Positions 25,062 to 33,366 of a stretch of 64,000 nt of DNA are shown here, in pieces. How positions within the stretch are numbered: the stretch's first letter is position 1; every line of letters begins with the position of its first letter. Origin of the DNA: Bacteroidales bacterium (GTDB lineage Bacteria > Bacteroidota > Bacteroidia > Bacteroidales > P3); assembly GCA_009783885.1 (NCBI GenBank), contig WRCN01000005.1, positions 1-64,000 of the forward strand, in the 5' to 3' direction. The position numbers were made by a program, and so were the translations under genes. The notes under the pieces are model-generated. The model was given only the letters and a program-made list of their open reading frames with translations, was not told the DNA's origin and searched no databases.

Positions 25062-26531
25062 TTATTTATGATTTTGAAATAACCCTAATATTTGGATAGT
25101 TATCAACGGTGTCAGAGCCACCAATGCAATAAGTCCAAAAGCATCGGTGGTTATATTTCCGTTCAATTCTGTTGAGGCTCCTATAGCAAGAGGCAAAAGA
25201 AAAGCAGAAGTCAAAGGACCGCTTGCAACGCCACCTGCATCAAAAGCAATTGATGTAAAATTTTTAGGAACGAAAAACGATAAACCGATGGCTAAAGCAT
25301 ATCCCGGCAATATAATCCACATGATAGGAATATGTGTAACCACTCGTAACATTGACAAACCAATAGCTATTGCAACGCCTATGGACATTGATAATCCCAT
25401 AGATTTTCGGGAAATAGTACCGCCTGTAATATCTGCCACTTGTTTATTCAAAACACACATGGCTGGCTCTGCCGATATGACTACAAAACCCAAAATCATG
25501 CCTATCGGAATTACCAACCAGCTGTAATCTAACGTTGCTAAACTTTCTCCCAATAGGTTTCCTATGAGCAAAAAACCAGTGTTTGCACCTGTAAGGAATA
25601 AAACAAGACCGCTAAAAGTAAACAGTATGCCTAAAAATATTCTAACTAAATGTTTTGTCCAAACTCGCCACGCCCTCGCAACAAAAAATTTTAGTTTTAC
25701 AGCAAATACTTTGACTATAACAAAAAGCAAGATTATAGGCAAAAGAGAAAAATAGACTTCCCCAATATAAATGGGCAACATTGCTAAAAAGTCTGCTAAC
25801 AACATATTTGCATATTCGTATGAAGGGATGTCGATTATAGACATATTGCCGTTACTTGTCGGGGTATATATCAACCCCAAAATCATCACGGTAAGGATTG
25901 GACCAATAGAACAAATAGCGATAAGACCGAAGCTGTCTGATTTGCCGTTATTTCTGGCAACAGCCGCACCCAAAGCCATAATAAATGGCACAGTCATAGA
26001 CCCGGTGGTAGCACCGCCGGAATCAAAAGATATAGGTAAAAAATCTCCCGGCACAAAAAAAGCCAATATAAAGATTAAGGCATAAAATACAAGCAAGATA
26101 TTTCTAAAAGATATATTCAAGACAATACGAAGAAGGGCTATAACCAAAAAGACTCCGGTACCCACAGATACTGCTATTAGTAGAGTAAAAGAAGGAATGG
26201 AAGGTACTTGCTCTACCAATAAAATCAATCCCGGCTCTGTAATAGTTATTATAAAGCCCGAAATTAGTCCCATAAAGACCAAAAGCACTAAATTCTTTTT
26301 CTTAATAATATAATCTCCAATGGAATCTCCCATTGATGTCATTGCCATTTCTGAACCTAATGTAAAAACTGCCAATCCAACAATGACAAAACCTACTCCA
26401 ATCAAAAACATCAAAACCACGTCAACCGGTGCAGGTGCGATAGTGAAACTTAAAATCAGTATCATAAATGTTACCGGAATAACAGCAAATACAGCCTCTT
26501 TTGTTTTCTCTTTTAAACTTTTTATAATCAT
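25062..26531 (-). CDS. DUF1538 membrane protein with internal duplication
   Basis: A 489-residue, very hydrophobic protein made of two DUF1538 halves. The repeats are easy to see: FVPGDFLPISFDSGGATTGS in the first half and FVPKNFTSIAFDAGGVASGP in the second, each followed by a DxFGLIAI/DAFGLIAL motif. ITEPGLILL and ISAEPAMCVL form another matching pair. Such inverted or tandem repeats with broken-helix Gly/Asp motifs are typical of secondary ion transporters. No substrate is established to my knowledge. It lies between the OadB-like and Pit genes. Confidence 0.85.
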   Translation of the reverse strand: MIIKSLKEKTKEAVFAVIPVTFMILILSFTIAPAPVDVVLMFLIGVGFVIVGLAVFTLGSEMAMTSMGDSIGDYIIKKKNLVLLVFMGLISGFIITITEPGLILLVEQVPSIPSFTLLIAVSVGTGVFLVIALLRIVLNISFRNILLVFYALIFILAFFVPGDFLPISFDSGGATTGSMTVPFIMALGAAVARNNGKSDSFGLIAICSIGPILTVMILGLIYTPTSNGNMSIIDIPSYEYANMLLADFLAMLPIYIGEVYFSLLPIILLFVIVKVFAVKLKFFVARAWRVWTKHLVRIFLGILFTFSGLVLFLTGANTGFLLIGNLLGESLATLDYSWLVIPIGMILGFVVISAEPAMCVLNKQVADITGGTISRKSMGLSMSIGVAIAIGLSMLRVVTHIPIMWIILPGYALAIGLSFFVPKNFTSIAFDAGGVASGPLTSAFLLPLAIGASTELNGNITTDAFGLIALVALTPLITIQILGLFQNHK

Positions 26532-26580
26532 AAATTATCTTTATTCTCTATCTATAGTCACAAAATTTTATGTGAAAATT

Positions 26581-27789
26581 CTAACCAAAAAATGCAATAA
26601 AAATTCCTGCAAAAACAGTTGAAAGAACCACACCGGAAACGAGTGCCCCCATGGCGTGCATCAACAAATAGTTTTGTGAATCGTACTGTTGTCCCATTTT
26701 TTGAGAAATCCGTGCAGCCATTGGCATTGCAGAAACTCCCGAATTACCAATGAGCGGATTTATTTTTCCGCCCGTAATTTTGCACAGAAGTTTGGCAACC
26801 AAAACACCTCCAATCGTTCCGAAAGCAAAAGCGACTAATCCGAGAGCGACAACCAGTAAGGTTGTTGTGGTCAAAAACTTGTCTGCCGAAGCTGAAGAAC
26901 CGATAGAAATGGCAACAAATATCGTTAAGATATTCAAAAGTGCATTTTGAAGTGTTTCAATATATCGTCCGGTTACACCGCTTTCTTTGAGTAAATTTCC
27001 AAGCATAAACATGGCAACCAAAGCACCTGCGGCAGGAACGAACAACAAAATTATCATACATGCAAGAATTGGAAACAAAATTTTTTGCTTTTGCGTTACA
27101 TTTTTTGGAGCCGGCATAACTACTTTTCGCTCTTTATCCGTTGTGAGCCATTTCATAATTGGTGGTTGGATAAACGGCACTAATGCCATATAAGAGAAAG
27201 CCGCAATCGCCACAGTGGAAAGAATTTCGGGAGCCATTCTACTAGCTGCAAAAATTGCAGTCGGCCCGTCGGAACCTCCTATAATACCGATAGATGCCGC
27301 TTGTCCGGGCGTAAATCCGTCGAATCCGGGAATAATTGAAGTTAGCCATGCACCTTGACCTAACACAAAAAACGCAATTGCAAATGCAACAACAATTCCG
27401 AGTTGTCCGCCAATTCCAATTAATGCCAACTTAGGATTAGAAATCAGCGGAGCAAAATCGGTCATTGTACCGATACAAAGAAAAACCAAAGGAGGAAAAA
27501 TCACATACAATATCCCGTTATACATGAAGTTCATCAATCCGGGTCGTATTTCTCCTGCGGATTCGAAAAAATCATAAGCCGAAAGGTTTGCCAAAGGCAT
27601 ATTAGCAATGATGATTCCGAAAGCCAATGGCAAAAGCAACAATGGCTCATATTTTTTTGCGATTGCCAAATAGAGAAAAAACAAGCCGACCAATAACATG
27701 AAAACTTGTGGTACGGTGATAATTGTAAATCCCATACTGTAACCGGTATTGAGAAATACACTACTGCTGAAAATTCCAAAATTTGCCAT
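26581..27789 (-). CDS. Na+-translocating decarboxylase beta subunit (OadB/GcdB/MmdB family)
   Basis: A 402-residue integral membrane protein with the family's IGIIGGSDGPTAIFAASRM region (the Asp is the Na+-binding type residue), LIGNSGVSAMPMAARISQK and the LMHAMGALVSGVV end. Beta subunits export two Na+ per carboxybiotin decarboxylated and normally need alpha and biotin-carrier subunits, which are absent here. It is the first gene after the long structured leader at 27936-28037. It may team with decarboxylase subunits elsewhere or act as a Na+ channel or pump with other operon products. Confidence 0.9.
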   Translation of the reverse strand: MANFGIFSSSVFLNTGYSMGFTIITVPQVFMLLVGLFFLYLAIAKKYEPLLLLPLAFGIIIANMPLANLSAYDFFESAGEIRPGLMNFMYNGILYVIFPPLVFLCIGTMTDFAPLISNPKLALIGIGGQLGIVVAFAIAFFVLGQGAWLTSIIPGFDGFTPGQAASIGIIGGSDGPTAIFAASRMAPEILSTVAIAAFSYMALVPFIQPPIMKWLTTDKERKVVMPAPKNVTQKQKILFPILACMIILLFVPAAGALVAMFMLGNLLKESGVTGRYIETLQNALLNILTIFVAISIGSSASADKFLTTTTLLVVALGLVAFAFGTIGGVLVAKLLCKITGGKINPLIGNSGVSAMPMAARISQKMGQQYDSQNYLLMHAMGALVSGVVLSTVFAGIFIAFFG

Positions 27790-27906
27790 TTTTTTGTGTT
27801 TTTTAGTTTATACTTAAAATTAATGAGTAATATAAGTCGAAAAAACACTGTTTTTTTTGAATTTTCAGTAAAAAGGAAAGTATCTGATTTTTAATTTTTG
27901 GAAATT

Positions 27907-27936
27907 AAAAAAGCGGACAAATTCCAATTTTGCTCC
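27907..27936 (-). terminator. Attenuator-like hairpin with U-run in the leader
   Basis: On the minus strand, GGA(G)CAAA pairs with UUUGUCC (7 bp, one bulge), followed by GC and six U. It comes directly after the large leader hairpin and shares base 27936 with its outer stem. The GUCCGC just before the U-run repeats the 5' strand of the leader's apical stem, so the apical GCGGA could pair with either copy. This looks like an expression platform. Confidence 0.5.
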
Positions 27937-28037
27937 TTTCGAGGTTGTTCGACGACCTGTAACCAAAAACTGAAATAAATCCGCCGTTGCGGACGTCTAT
28001 TTTCATTGGGTTACGTAATGTGTCGAACTCTCGAAAG
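27936..28037 (-). ncRNA. Long structured 5' leader, candidate riboswitch
   Basis: A 102-nt extended hairpin. Outer stem 28030-28037/27936-27943 (8 bp, exact); second stem 28022-28028/27947-27953 (GTCGAAC/GTTCGAC, exact); third stem 28009-28014/27959-27964 (GGTTAC/GTAACC, exact); fourth 28001-28005/27971-27975; apical stem 27989-27993/27980-27984 (GCGGA/TCCGC) with a 4-nt loop. Asymmetric purine-rich internal loops (ACAUUAC opposite AGGUC, and others) separate the stems, as in ligand-binding RNAs. A promoter lies ~75 nt upstream and an attenuator-like hairpin follows. I do not recognise the class; Na+, Mn2+/Mg2+ or other ion riboswitches would suit the genes. Confidence 0.6.
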
Positions 28038-28115
28038 CCTTGAAAATAACGTTATGGCAGTATGTTTTTTATCTTTTTTTTACTCTATAATTTTTTTTTT
28101 GATTGTTTGTGGGTG

Positions 28116-28146
28116 CAAAGATATGATTTTTTTTTGAATTGACCAA
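28116..28146 (-). promoter_or_regulatory. Promoter of the leader and ion-transport operon
   Basis: TATCTTTG (28123-28116 on the minus strand) and TTG (28146-28144), 20 nt apart, matching the -33/-7 consensus. Transcription should start near 28110, giving a ~320-nt untranslated leader before the OadB-like gene. Confidence 0.65.
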
Positions 28147-28166
28147 GTTTTTGTATGAAAATCCGC

Positions 28167-29183
28167 TTATCCTCTGTGAATGATGTATATGAGATAGATT
28201 ATATACACCACAAGAAAAAATATCCCTTCTTCCTTACTAATTTGCCCTTTACTTCGAGAGGTAAACCATAAAAATACGGTTACGACAATCATCAAAATAA
28301 CATCAATTAAAATGTTTACTGACAAGATAATTGGCGTTATCAAAGCTGCCGTACCCAAGATAAACAGAATGTTGAGTACACTACTACCTATAACATTTCC
28401 AATGGCAATATCATCTTTTCCTTTCAAGATTGCCACGATTCCCGTTGTTATTTCGGGCAAAGATGTACCAATACTAACAATAGTCAAACCGATAAGCGTA
28501 TGGCTCATACCAAACGTTTCGGCAAGTTTTATACCACCTCTAACAACAAAATCTCCTCCAAGCAAAACACCACCAAGTCCCAAAATTATTAAGATGATAT
28601 TTTTCGTTAGATTGTAATTTTCAAGTTTTGCTGGTACGGACGCGTTTCGACTACGCTCAACGTCCGCTGACTCTTGTGCCCTGAGCGAAGTCGAAGGGTC
28701 AAATTTTGAAGAATCGTTGTAAAACGTGTAATACAAAAATACAGCGAAAAACAACAGTAAAATCAAGGCATCACCACGAGTTAGTCGATTAACCGAATCG
28801 CCTGTAAAAATCGTGTCGAAAAGCAAAATCAATAAAACCAATGTGGCTAAAATCCCCATCGGAATATCTTTTTTGACCATAGGTTTTGAAACCGTAATCG
28901 GTCTAATCAATGCGATAATCCCAAGAACTCCACAGATGTTGAGAATGTTACTTCCAACTACGTTGCCGATTGCAAGTCCGTCAGATTTGTTGATAGCAGC
29001 TATAACAGAAATGGAAAGTTCCGGAAAACTTGTTCCGAAAGCCACCAAAGTTAATCCAATTATACGTTCGCTTACATTTAGTTTTTTTGCTATTTGCGAA
29101 CTACCATCGACAAAAACATCAGCACCTTTTACAAGTATAATCAGTCCTCCAACAATCAATAAAATACTTAAAAAAACACTCAT
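28167..29183 (-). CDS. Na+/Ca2+ (CaCA) exchanger, YrbG type
   Basis: A 338-residue antiporter with the two alpha-repeats of the CaCA family: LVAFGTSFPEL with GNVVGSNILNI in the first half, and VSIGTSLPEI with GNVIGSSVLNI in the second. It exchanges Ca2+ for Na+ or H+ across the inner membrane. The linker between the halves (about residues 160-182) contains PSTSLRAQESADVERSRN, which is encoded by an in-frame GC-rich palindromic repeat (28640-28702). It is 29 bp downstream of the CDF gene, so the two are probably co-transcribed. Confidence 0.93.
   Translation of the reverse strand: MSVFLSILLIVGGLIILVKGADVFVDGSSQIAKKLNVSERIIGLTLVAFGTSFPELSISVIAAINKSDGLAIGNVVGSNILNICGVLGIIALIRPITVSKPMVKKDIPMGILATLVLLILLFDTIFTGDSVNRLTRGDALILLLFFAVFLYYTFYNDSSKFDPSTSLRAQESADVERSRNASVPAKLENYNLTKNIILIILGLGGVLLGGDFVVRGGIKLAETFGMSHTLIGLTIVSIGTSLPEITTGIVAILKGKDDIAIGNVIGSSVLNILFILGTAALITPIILSVNILIDVILMIVVTVFLWFTSRSKGQISKEEGIFFLVVYIIYLIYIIHRG
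28640..28702. repeat. Palindromic repeat inserted in frame in the exchanger gene
   Basis: TTCGACTACGCTCA (28646-28659) faces TGAGCGAAGTCGAA (28682-28695) with one mismatch. The unit is the same as the intergenic repeats and adds about 21 residues to the cytoplasmic linker without a frameshift. Confidence 0.8.
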
Positions 29184-29212
29184 TTTGAGAAAAATAAAAA
29201 TATGAATAAAAA

Positions 29213-30115
29213 TTATGATTTTAAATCACTTTTTTGACTTTCCGGCTCAATATGAATCGTACATTCCAAGTGAAATTGTTTTTTGAGTGCATTTTCGATA
29301 TGCGTGGCTAATTTGTGACTTTCTTCCACCGTTTCATAGCCGTTCACGTGCAGGTGAAACGTCAGTTCACGAACATCACCGTAAGAATGAATATGGTAGT
29401 GATGTGTGTAATAACCGCCAAAATGTTTACAGATATACGCTTTAATATCTTGTTCTAAATCTATGGGAACTCTTTCTCCTAATAATTTATTGATAGCACT
29501 TTTGATAATTTCATAACTCGCCCAAAACAAGGATAGTGCGACAATAATCCCCAAAACCCCATCCATCCACCAAAACATTTCGCCAAAATATTTGCCGATA
29601 AAAATTCCGACAAGTACCGGTATCGAAGAAAGTGCGTCGCTACGATGATGCCAACCTTCGGCTTTCATCGTGATAAGTCCCGTTTTGCGATACACCCAAA
29701 ACGCATATTGTGCAAGACTTTCTTTAACAATAATAGATGCAGAAATAACAAGAATCGCAATTAGTCCAAAATTTGCAGCCGTGTTATGTTTCAAACGGTC
29801 AATCGCATCTATTGTAAATTCGTAAGCCACAACTGCCAATATAAATCCACAAACCAAAGCGGCTATTTGTTCCCAACGACCATAGCCGAAAGGGTGCGAA
29901 ACCGTAGCTTTTTTGCGAGAAAGTTTTATTCCAACAATCACAATAAATGAAGTTATCGAATCCGACAACGTATGCCAAGCGTCTGCAATTAAAGCCACAG
30001 AACCCGAAATTGCACCTGCCCAAAATTTAAGAGCTGCCAAAGTAGTATTAGTCACAACTGAAACTAAAGCCGCACGAATGCCTTTTTGTGCAGATTCTTG
30101 AGCAGATGGATGCAT
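29213..30115 (-). CDS. Cation diffusion facilitator (CDF) exporter
   Basis: A 300-residue CDF protein with six membrane helices. The metal site residues are visible: ALIADAWHTLSDS (HxxxD in TM2) and GWHHRSDALSS (HxxxD in TM5). A C-terminal cytoplasmic domain follows with HHYHIHSYGDVRELTFHLHV. Members export Zn2+, Fe2+, Mn2+ or Cd2+ in exchange for H+. The second HHRSD-type site often goes with Zn/Cd or Mn/Fe, which I cannot decide. I start at ATG 30115 (MHPSAQES), 14 nt after a -7 box; the frame extends upstream to 30241 without conserved sequence. Confidence 0.92.
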   Translation of the reverse strand: MHPSAQESAQKGIRAALVSVVTNTTLAALKFWAGAISGSVALIADAWHTLSDSITSFIVIVGIKLSRKKATVSHPFGYGRWEQIAALVCGFILAVVAYEFTIDAIDRLKHNTAANFGLIAILVISASIIVKESLAQYAFWVYRKTGLITMKAEGWHHRSDALSSIPVLVGIFIGKYFGEMFWWMDGVLGIIVALSLFWASYEIIKSAINKLLGERVPIDLEQDIKAYICKHFGGYYTHHYHIHSYGDVRELTFHLHVNGYETVEESHKLATHIENALKKQFHLECTIHIEPESQKSDLKS

Positions 30116-30129
30116 AGTGTATTTTTTTG

Positions 30130-30137
30130 CAAAGTTA
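30130..30137 (-). promoter_or_regulatory. -7 box for CDF-exchanger
   Basis: TAACTTTG on the minus strand followed by CA, 14 nt upstream of ATG 30115. This decides the start choice of the CDF gene. Confidence 0.55.
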
Positions 30138-30191
30138 CGATTTTTTTTGCGTGAACAAAAGTTTTTCGACTTTTTATTTTGCATAGTGCCG

Positions 30192-30347
30192 CTATAACCA
30201 ATCCTCTTTTTCCGGATCGTACAACTCCAAACCAAAAGCAATTCGGGATTTTCTGCGGTGTTCCGCTATTACATCGGAACAATACTGTACCCACATTTCA
30301 TTTCTTTTTTCATCGAAATAGTCTTGTAATGGCTCGTTTGGTTTCAT
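30192..30347 (-). CDS. Small acidic protein (51 aa), unknown
   Basis: ATG 30347 opens MKPNEPLQDYFDEKRNEMWV and ends in DPEKEDWL. The composition is balanced and protein-like, and no other frame overlaps. It lies between the shared relic and the CDF promoter. I recognise no family, and no consensus -7 box is visible upstream. Confidence 0.45.
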   Translation of the reverse strand: MKPNEPLQDYFDEKRNEMWVQYCSDVIAEHRRKSRIAFGLELYDPEKEDWL

Positions 30348-30390
30348 AATTTACCATTGTTATTTAAGATTTGCCCGATTAAACAACTAA

Positions 30391-30580
30391 AAAATGTTAA
30401 TTATTTTTAATAAATGAGCCGTATTTGTCCCGATTCTGTCCCGATTTTTGGAAATATATTAACATTTATTAAAGTTGTAAAGCCCTTATTTATAGGGGTT
30501 ATCGTGCTTTTTTCATTACCTTTACTACTTCCTTTTATCTACCTTTATCTCTTACTTTTTGTCCCGATTCGTTATTGTAG
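30391..30580 (-). repeat. Relic shared with the tRNA-Arg element
   Basis: This aligns with 4051-4250 over about 190 bp, including the TGTCCCGATT words at about 30427, 30437 and 30559. In the first element the segment is the 3' end of the deaminase-ATPase gene and its decayed tail. Here the body of that gene is absent, and the nuclease pseudogene abuts directly at 30590. Confidence 0.75.
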
Positions 30581-30589
30581 AAATTTTCA

Positions 30590-31659
30590 CTATTTTTTCG
30601 GAGTTAAAAACTGTGTAAATTCTTCCAACGAGCGTTGCAAAACTTCTTTTGGAATAAGTTGGCTTTCGTATTTAGCAATCATTGTAGGGCTAAGACTACG
30701 GCTCATGGCGTATTCCACAATACTGCGATCGGTTTCTTGACAAAGCAAAATTCCAATACTTGGATTTTCGTTGCTGTGGCGCACATCGCGGTCGAGAGCT
30801 TCGAGATAAAATTCGAGTTGTCCCATATATTCGGGTTTGAATTTACCCGTTTTCAGTTCAATAGCAACCAAGCACTGCAACCCCCTATGAAAGAACAACA
30901 AATCAATCTTGAACGAGGAATTGCCCACTTGTAAAGCATATTCTTTATCTACGAAAAGAAAATCTTTGCCAAGTTCAAGCACAAAATCTTTCATATTGTC
31001 CAAAATGCTATTTTGTAGGCGTTTTTCAGAGTGTTTTTTCGGAAGTTCGAGAAAACCAACTTGCAAGGTATCTTTGAGCATTGGAACGGCTTGCGGATAA
31101 GCCTCTTTCAGCCCTTTGGAAAAACCATGTTTTTCACCCAATACAGAGGTATATGCACCGTTTCTGATACAACGTATCAACTCTCTTTTATTCAAGCGTT
31201 CTTTATACGAATAAAGCACATAAAAAATTCGTTCTTCTATGGTTTTACAAGCATTAAGTATCTCAAAATGATTGCTTAATGTCGTTAAATTCAGAAAATT
31301 AGGGAATTGTCTATTTGTCCAGTTTTTGGCTGGACAAATTCATTTATTTTTAATTTTTCCTGATATTGAGCAAATTGTAAAGAGGAATAAGTGTCATAAA
31401 ACAAAACCATATTGTAGATGTTACTCCGGCTGTACCCTCGCAAAGTCGGATCTTGAGTTCGTAAATATTCCGACAGTTGCATAACAGTTTTACTACCCCA
31501 AGCAGAGTTTTTGAGCCGTTCCGAAACGAACGCACCGACTTCCCACGCAGAAAGTAGGTTTTCGTGATTTACAGTTTGTAAGGCTCGTGAACGACGAAAA
31601 GAAATAATTTCGTGTATGTGTTGAAATTCTTGTATAGCGACAGTATCAGTAGTTTTCAT
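30590..31659 (-). pseudogene. DUF1016/YhcG-type PD-(D/E)xK nuclease, split by a frameshift
   Basis: Two frames make one protein. 31659-31291 holds the N-terminal DUF1016 part (ENLLSAWEVGAFVSERL, RGYSRSNIYNMV). 31219-30590 holds the PD-(D/E)xK nuclease part, with FKIDLLFFHRGLQCLVAIELK and MGQLEFYLEALD. Coding sequence bridges the gap in the second frame (FLNLTTLSNHFEILNACKTI...), so a one-base shift near 31300-31310 breaks the gene. Intact members are about 340 residues and are predicted restriction-like or defence nucleases. It follows the integrase gene. Confidence 0.8.
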
Positions 31660-31713
31660 ATTGATAGAATTTTTTTGTTTATGATATTTTTTGCAAGGTT
31701 ACGATTTTTTTTA

Positions 31714-32952
31714 TTAAAATGCCATTAATAGTTGTGCATTTTTTTCACGTTCTTCGGTCTCGAAACTCGCCAAATAATTCTCGGTAGTTTTCAAGTCTGA
31801 ATGTCCTAAACTTTCGCTGATGAATGCGATGTTTGCGCCACTTCGTTTGAGAACGGTAGCATAGGAATATCGGGCAGTATAAGTGGTTACTTTTGGAATT
31901 TCGAGTGCTTTTGAAACTCGATCCATACGCTTATTAGTACGTTTGATAACATCTTTGATTATTTCATATTCTTCTTTGGCAGATTCGTTTCCGGTTAAAT
32001 ATGGGAAGATATGATTGTCGGGAAGTTTTACAGAATTACCGATTCGGTTAATGATTTCACGCATTTCATCAGTGAGATAGGCAACTACGAGTTTTTTCGT
32101 TTTAGATGTATTGATGGTTTTTCCTCTCAAAAAAGATATTTCGTTGCCGTTGATATTTTTGAATTTCAATCGTAGAATATCATTGAAATTCGCGCCATTG
32201 CAAAGATATGAGAATAACCACAAATCTTTGTATTTTGAAATTGTCGGATCGGTTAGACTTTGATACTGAAAAATCTGCTTAATGGTGTGCAATGGTAGCG
32301 CTAGTTTCCGACCTTCCGAAGATGGTATTTCGTACTTTCCACGACCAAATGGATAATACGAATCATCCAACGCTTTTGACAATATTGCTTCATTTATAAC
32401 GGCTCGCAAATCTCGAACGTACATACCGATTGTTGTATATGAACGATTCTTTTCTAACATATGGCGTTCGTATTTTTTCAACCAATCAACAGTTATATGT
32501 TTCAAATCAAGTTGTTTTCGAGAATCAAATTCAAGAATCGTTTTGAGTGCACAGTCATAGTTAGCCGAAGTACCAAACTGATTGTTGCTTTCTAAGGTCT
32601 CAATCTTTTTTTCAAAACACTTTTTGAGTAGTGTATTTTTGTTACTCTTGGTATGAAGCTCTCGTTCGATATTATCAAATGAAAATTTATTCTTTTCGAG
32701 CAAATAATCGATTATTGCTTTGAATTTATAAAATGTACTTTCCAAAACCTTTCGTTTTTCTACAAGGTCTTTTTTCTTGGTTGTGGATAATTGTTCCCAA
32801 TCTTCTGCGGACACTTCAACCCCAGTTGGAAAATACTTACTTTTTGCAGCAAAATAAACCACGAGTTTTACAGTTCTCAATGCACCTTTGTTTGTGTATC
32901 TATTTTCGTGAAACAGATAAATTCTAACTCCTTCTTTTGTGTAATTCAACAT
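31714..32952 (-). CDS. Tyrosine recombinase (integrase) of the tRNA-Ala element
   Basis: A 412-residue integrase closely related to the one at 5819-7051, with the same domain order and long identical blocks (LKFKNI, FPYL, VTTYTAR, SGANIAFISESLGH). The C-terminal box has SLGHSDLKTTENYL with the catalytic Tyr. The conserved box reads TARYSYAT where its relative has TARHSYAT, so a His has become Tyr. The expected first Arg region again reads CNGANF. It lies 211 bp from the right att and points away from it. Excision activity is uncertain given the His change. Confidence 0.92.
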   Translation of the reverse strand: MLNYTKEGVRIYLFHENRYTNKGALRTVKLVVYFAAKSKYFPTGVEVSAEDWEQLSTTKKKDLVEKRKVLESTFYKFKAIIDYLLEKNKFSFDNIERELHTKSNKNTLLKKCFEKKIETLESNNQFGTSANYDCALKTILEFDSRKQLDLKHITVDWLKKYERHMLEKNRSYTTIGMYVRDLRAVINEAILSKALDDSYYPFGRGKYEIPSSEGRKLALPLHTIKQIFQYQSLTDPTISKYKDLWLFSYLCNGANFNDILRLKFKNINGNEISFLRGKTINTSKTKKLVVAYLTDEMREIINRIGNSVKLPDNHIFPYLTGNESAKEEYEIIKDVIKRTNKRMDRVSKALEIPKVTTYTARYSYATVLKRSGANIAFISESLGHSDLKTTENYLASFETEEREKNAQLLMAF

Positions 32953-32998
32953 TTTTTTGTAACTTTGTATTCGTAATTCGTAATTAGATAACCTTTCA

Positions 32999-33006
32999 CA
33001 AAATTA
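32999..33006 (-). promoter_or_regulatory. -7 box for the second integrase
   Basis: TAATTTTG on the minus strand, at the same relative place as the TAACTTTG box of the first integrase. Confidence 0.4.
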
Positions 33007-33018
33007 CAACAATTTTTT

Positions 33019-33040
33019 CTACAAAAAAACTACAAAAAAC
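33019..33040 (+). repeat. Arm-type tandem repeat, right end of element
   Basis: CTACAAAAAAA then CTACAAAAAAC, 124 bp inside the right att, in the same orientation as the left copy at 20170. Confidence 0.55.
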
Positions 33041-33163
33041 AATCCGAAATCATCACTTATTAACAGAAAATAGTATTACAATAACACCGTACAATATAGT
33101 GTTTATCAGTAAAATATAAACAAGTAAAAAATTAAAAAATAAACAAAAGAGAGCTTTTTCGGT

Positions 33164-33207
33164 CTGGCAGTCAAAAGGTCGACGGTTCGATTCCGTTACT
33201 CTCCACT
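33164..33207 (+). other. attR: 44-bp tRNA-Ala 3' half
   Basis: This is an exact copy of 20077-20120 without the 5' half of the tRNA, so it is not a tRNA gene. It marks the right boundary of the 13.1-kb element. Confidence 0.92.
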
Positions 33208-33217
33208 AAAAAAAACA

Positions 33218-33245
33218 AGCCTTTCAGAAAATCATCTGAAAGGCT
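33218..33245 (+). terminator. Terminator hairpin copy beyond attR
   Basis: AGCCTTTCAGA and TCTGAAAGGCT pair perfectly around loop AAATCA. Compared with 20131-20158 one G-C pair has flipped to C-G and a T-G pair has become C-G, so the stem is conserved by compensating changes. Confidence 0.7.
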
Positions 33246-33309
33246 GTTTCATTTTTTTTTACAAAAAAACTACAAAAAATCGGTTTTACGATTATTAATG
33301 TCATTTTTG

Positions 33310-33366
33310 TCATTTTTGAATTTTAGTTGGCGATTTTCTTCCTTTTTTACTTTTGAAAAATGCCAT
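33310..33366 (-). CDS. Micro-ORF copy in the remnant
   Basis: MAFFKSKKGRKSPTKIQK (18 residues), a near-copy of the peptide at 20240-20290. It is reported only because the peptide is conserved between two diverged element ends. Confidence 0.25.
   Translation of the reverse strand: MAFFKSKKGRKSPTKIQK

Noticed and set aside
31291..31659. A stand-alone small gene of 122 residues
   Set aside because: It is the N-terminal half of the DUF1016 nuclease; coding sequence continues in another frame to the C-terminal half.
33164..33207. A second tRNA-Ala gene
   Set aside because: Only the 3' half is present; the D-arm and 5' acceptor strand are missing, so it is an att duplicate.
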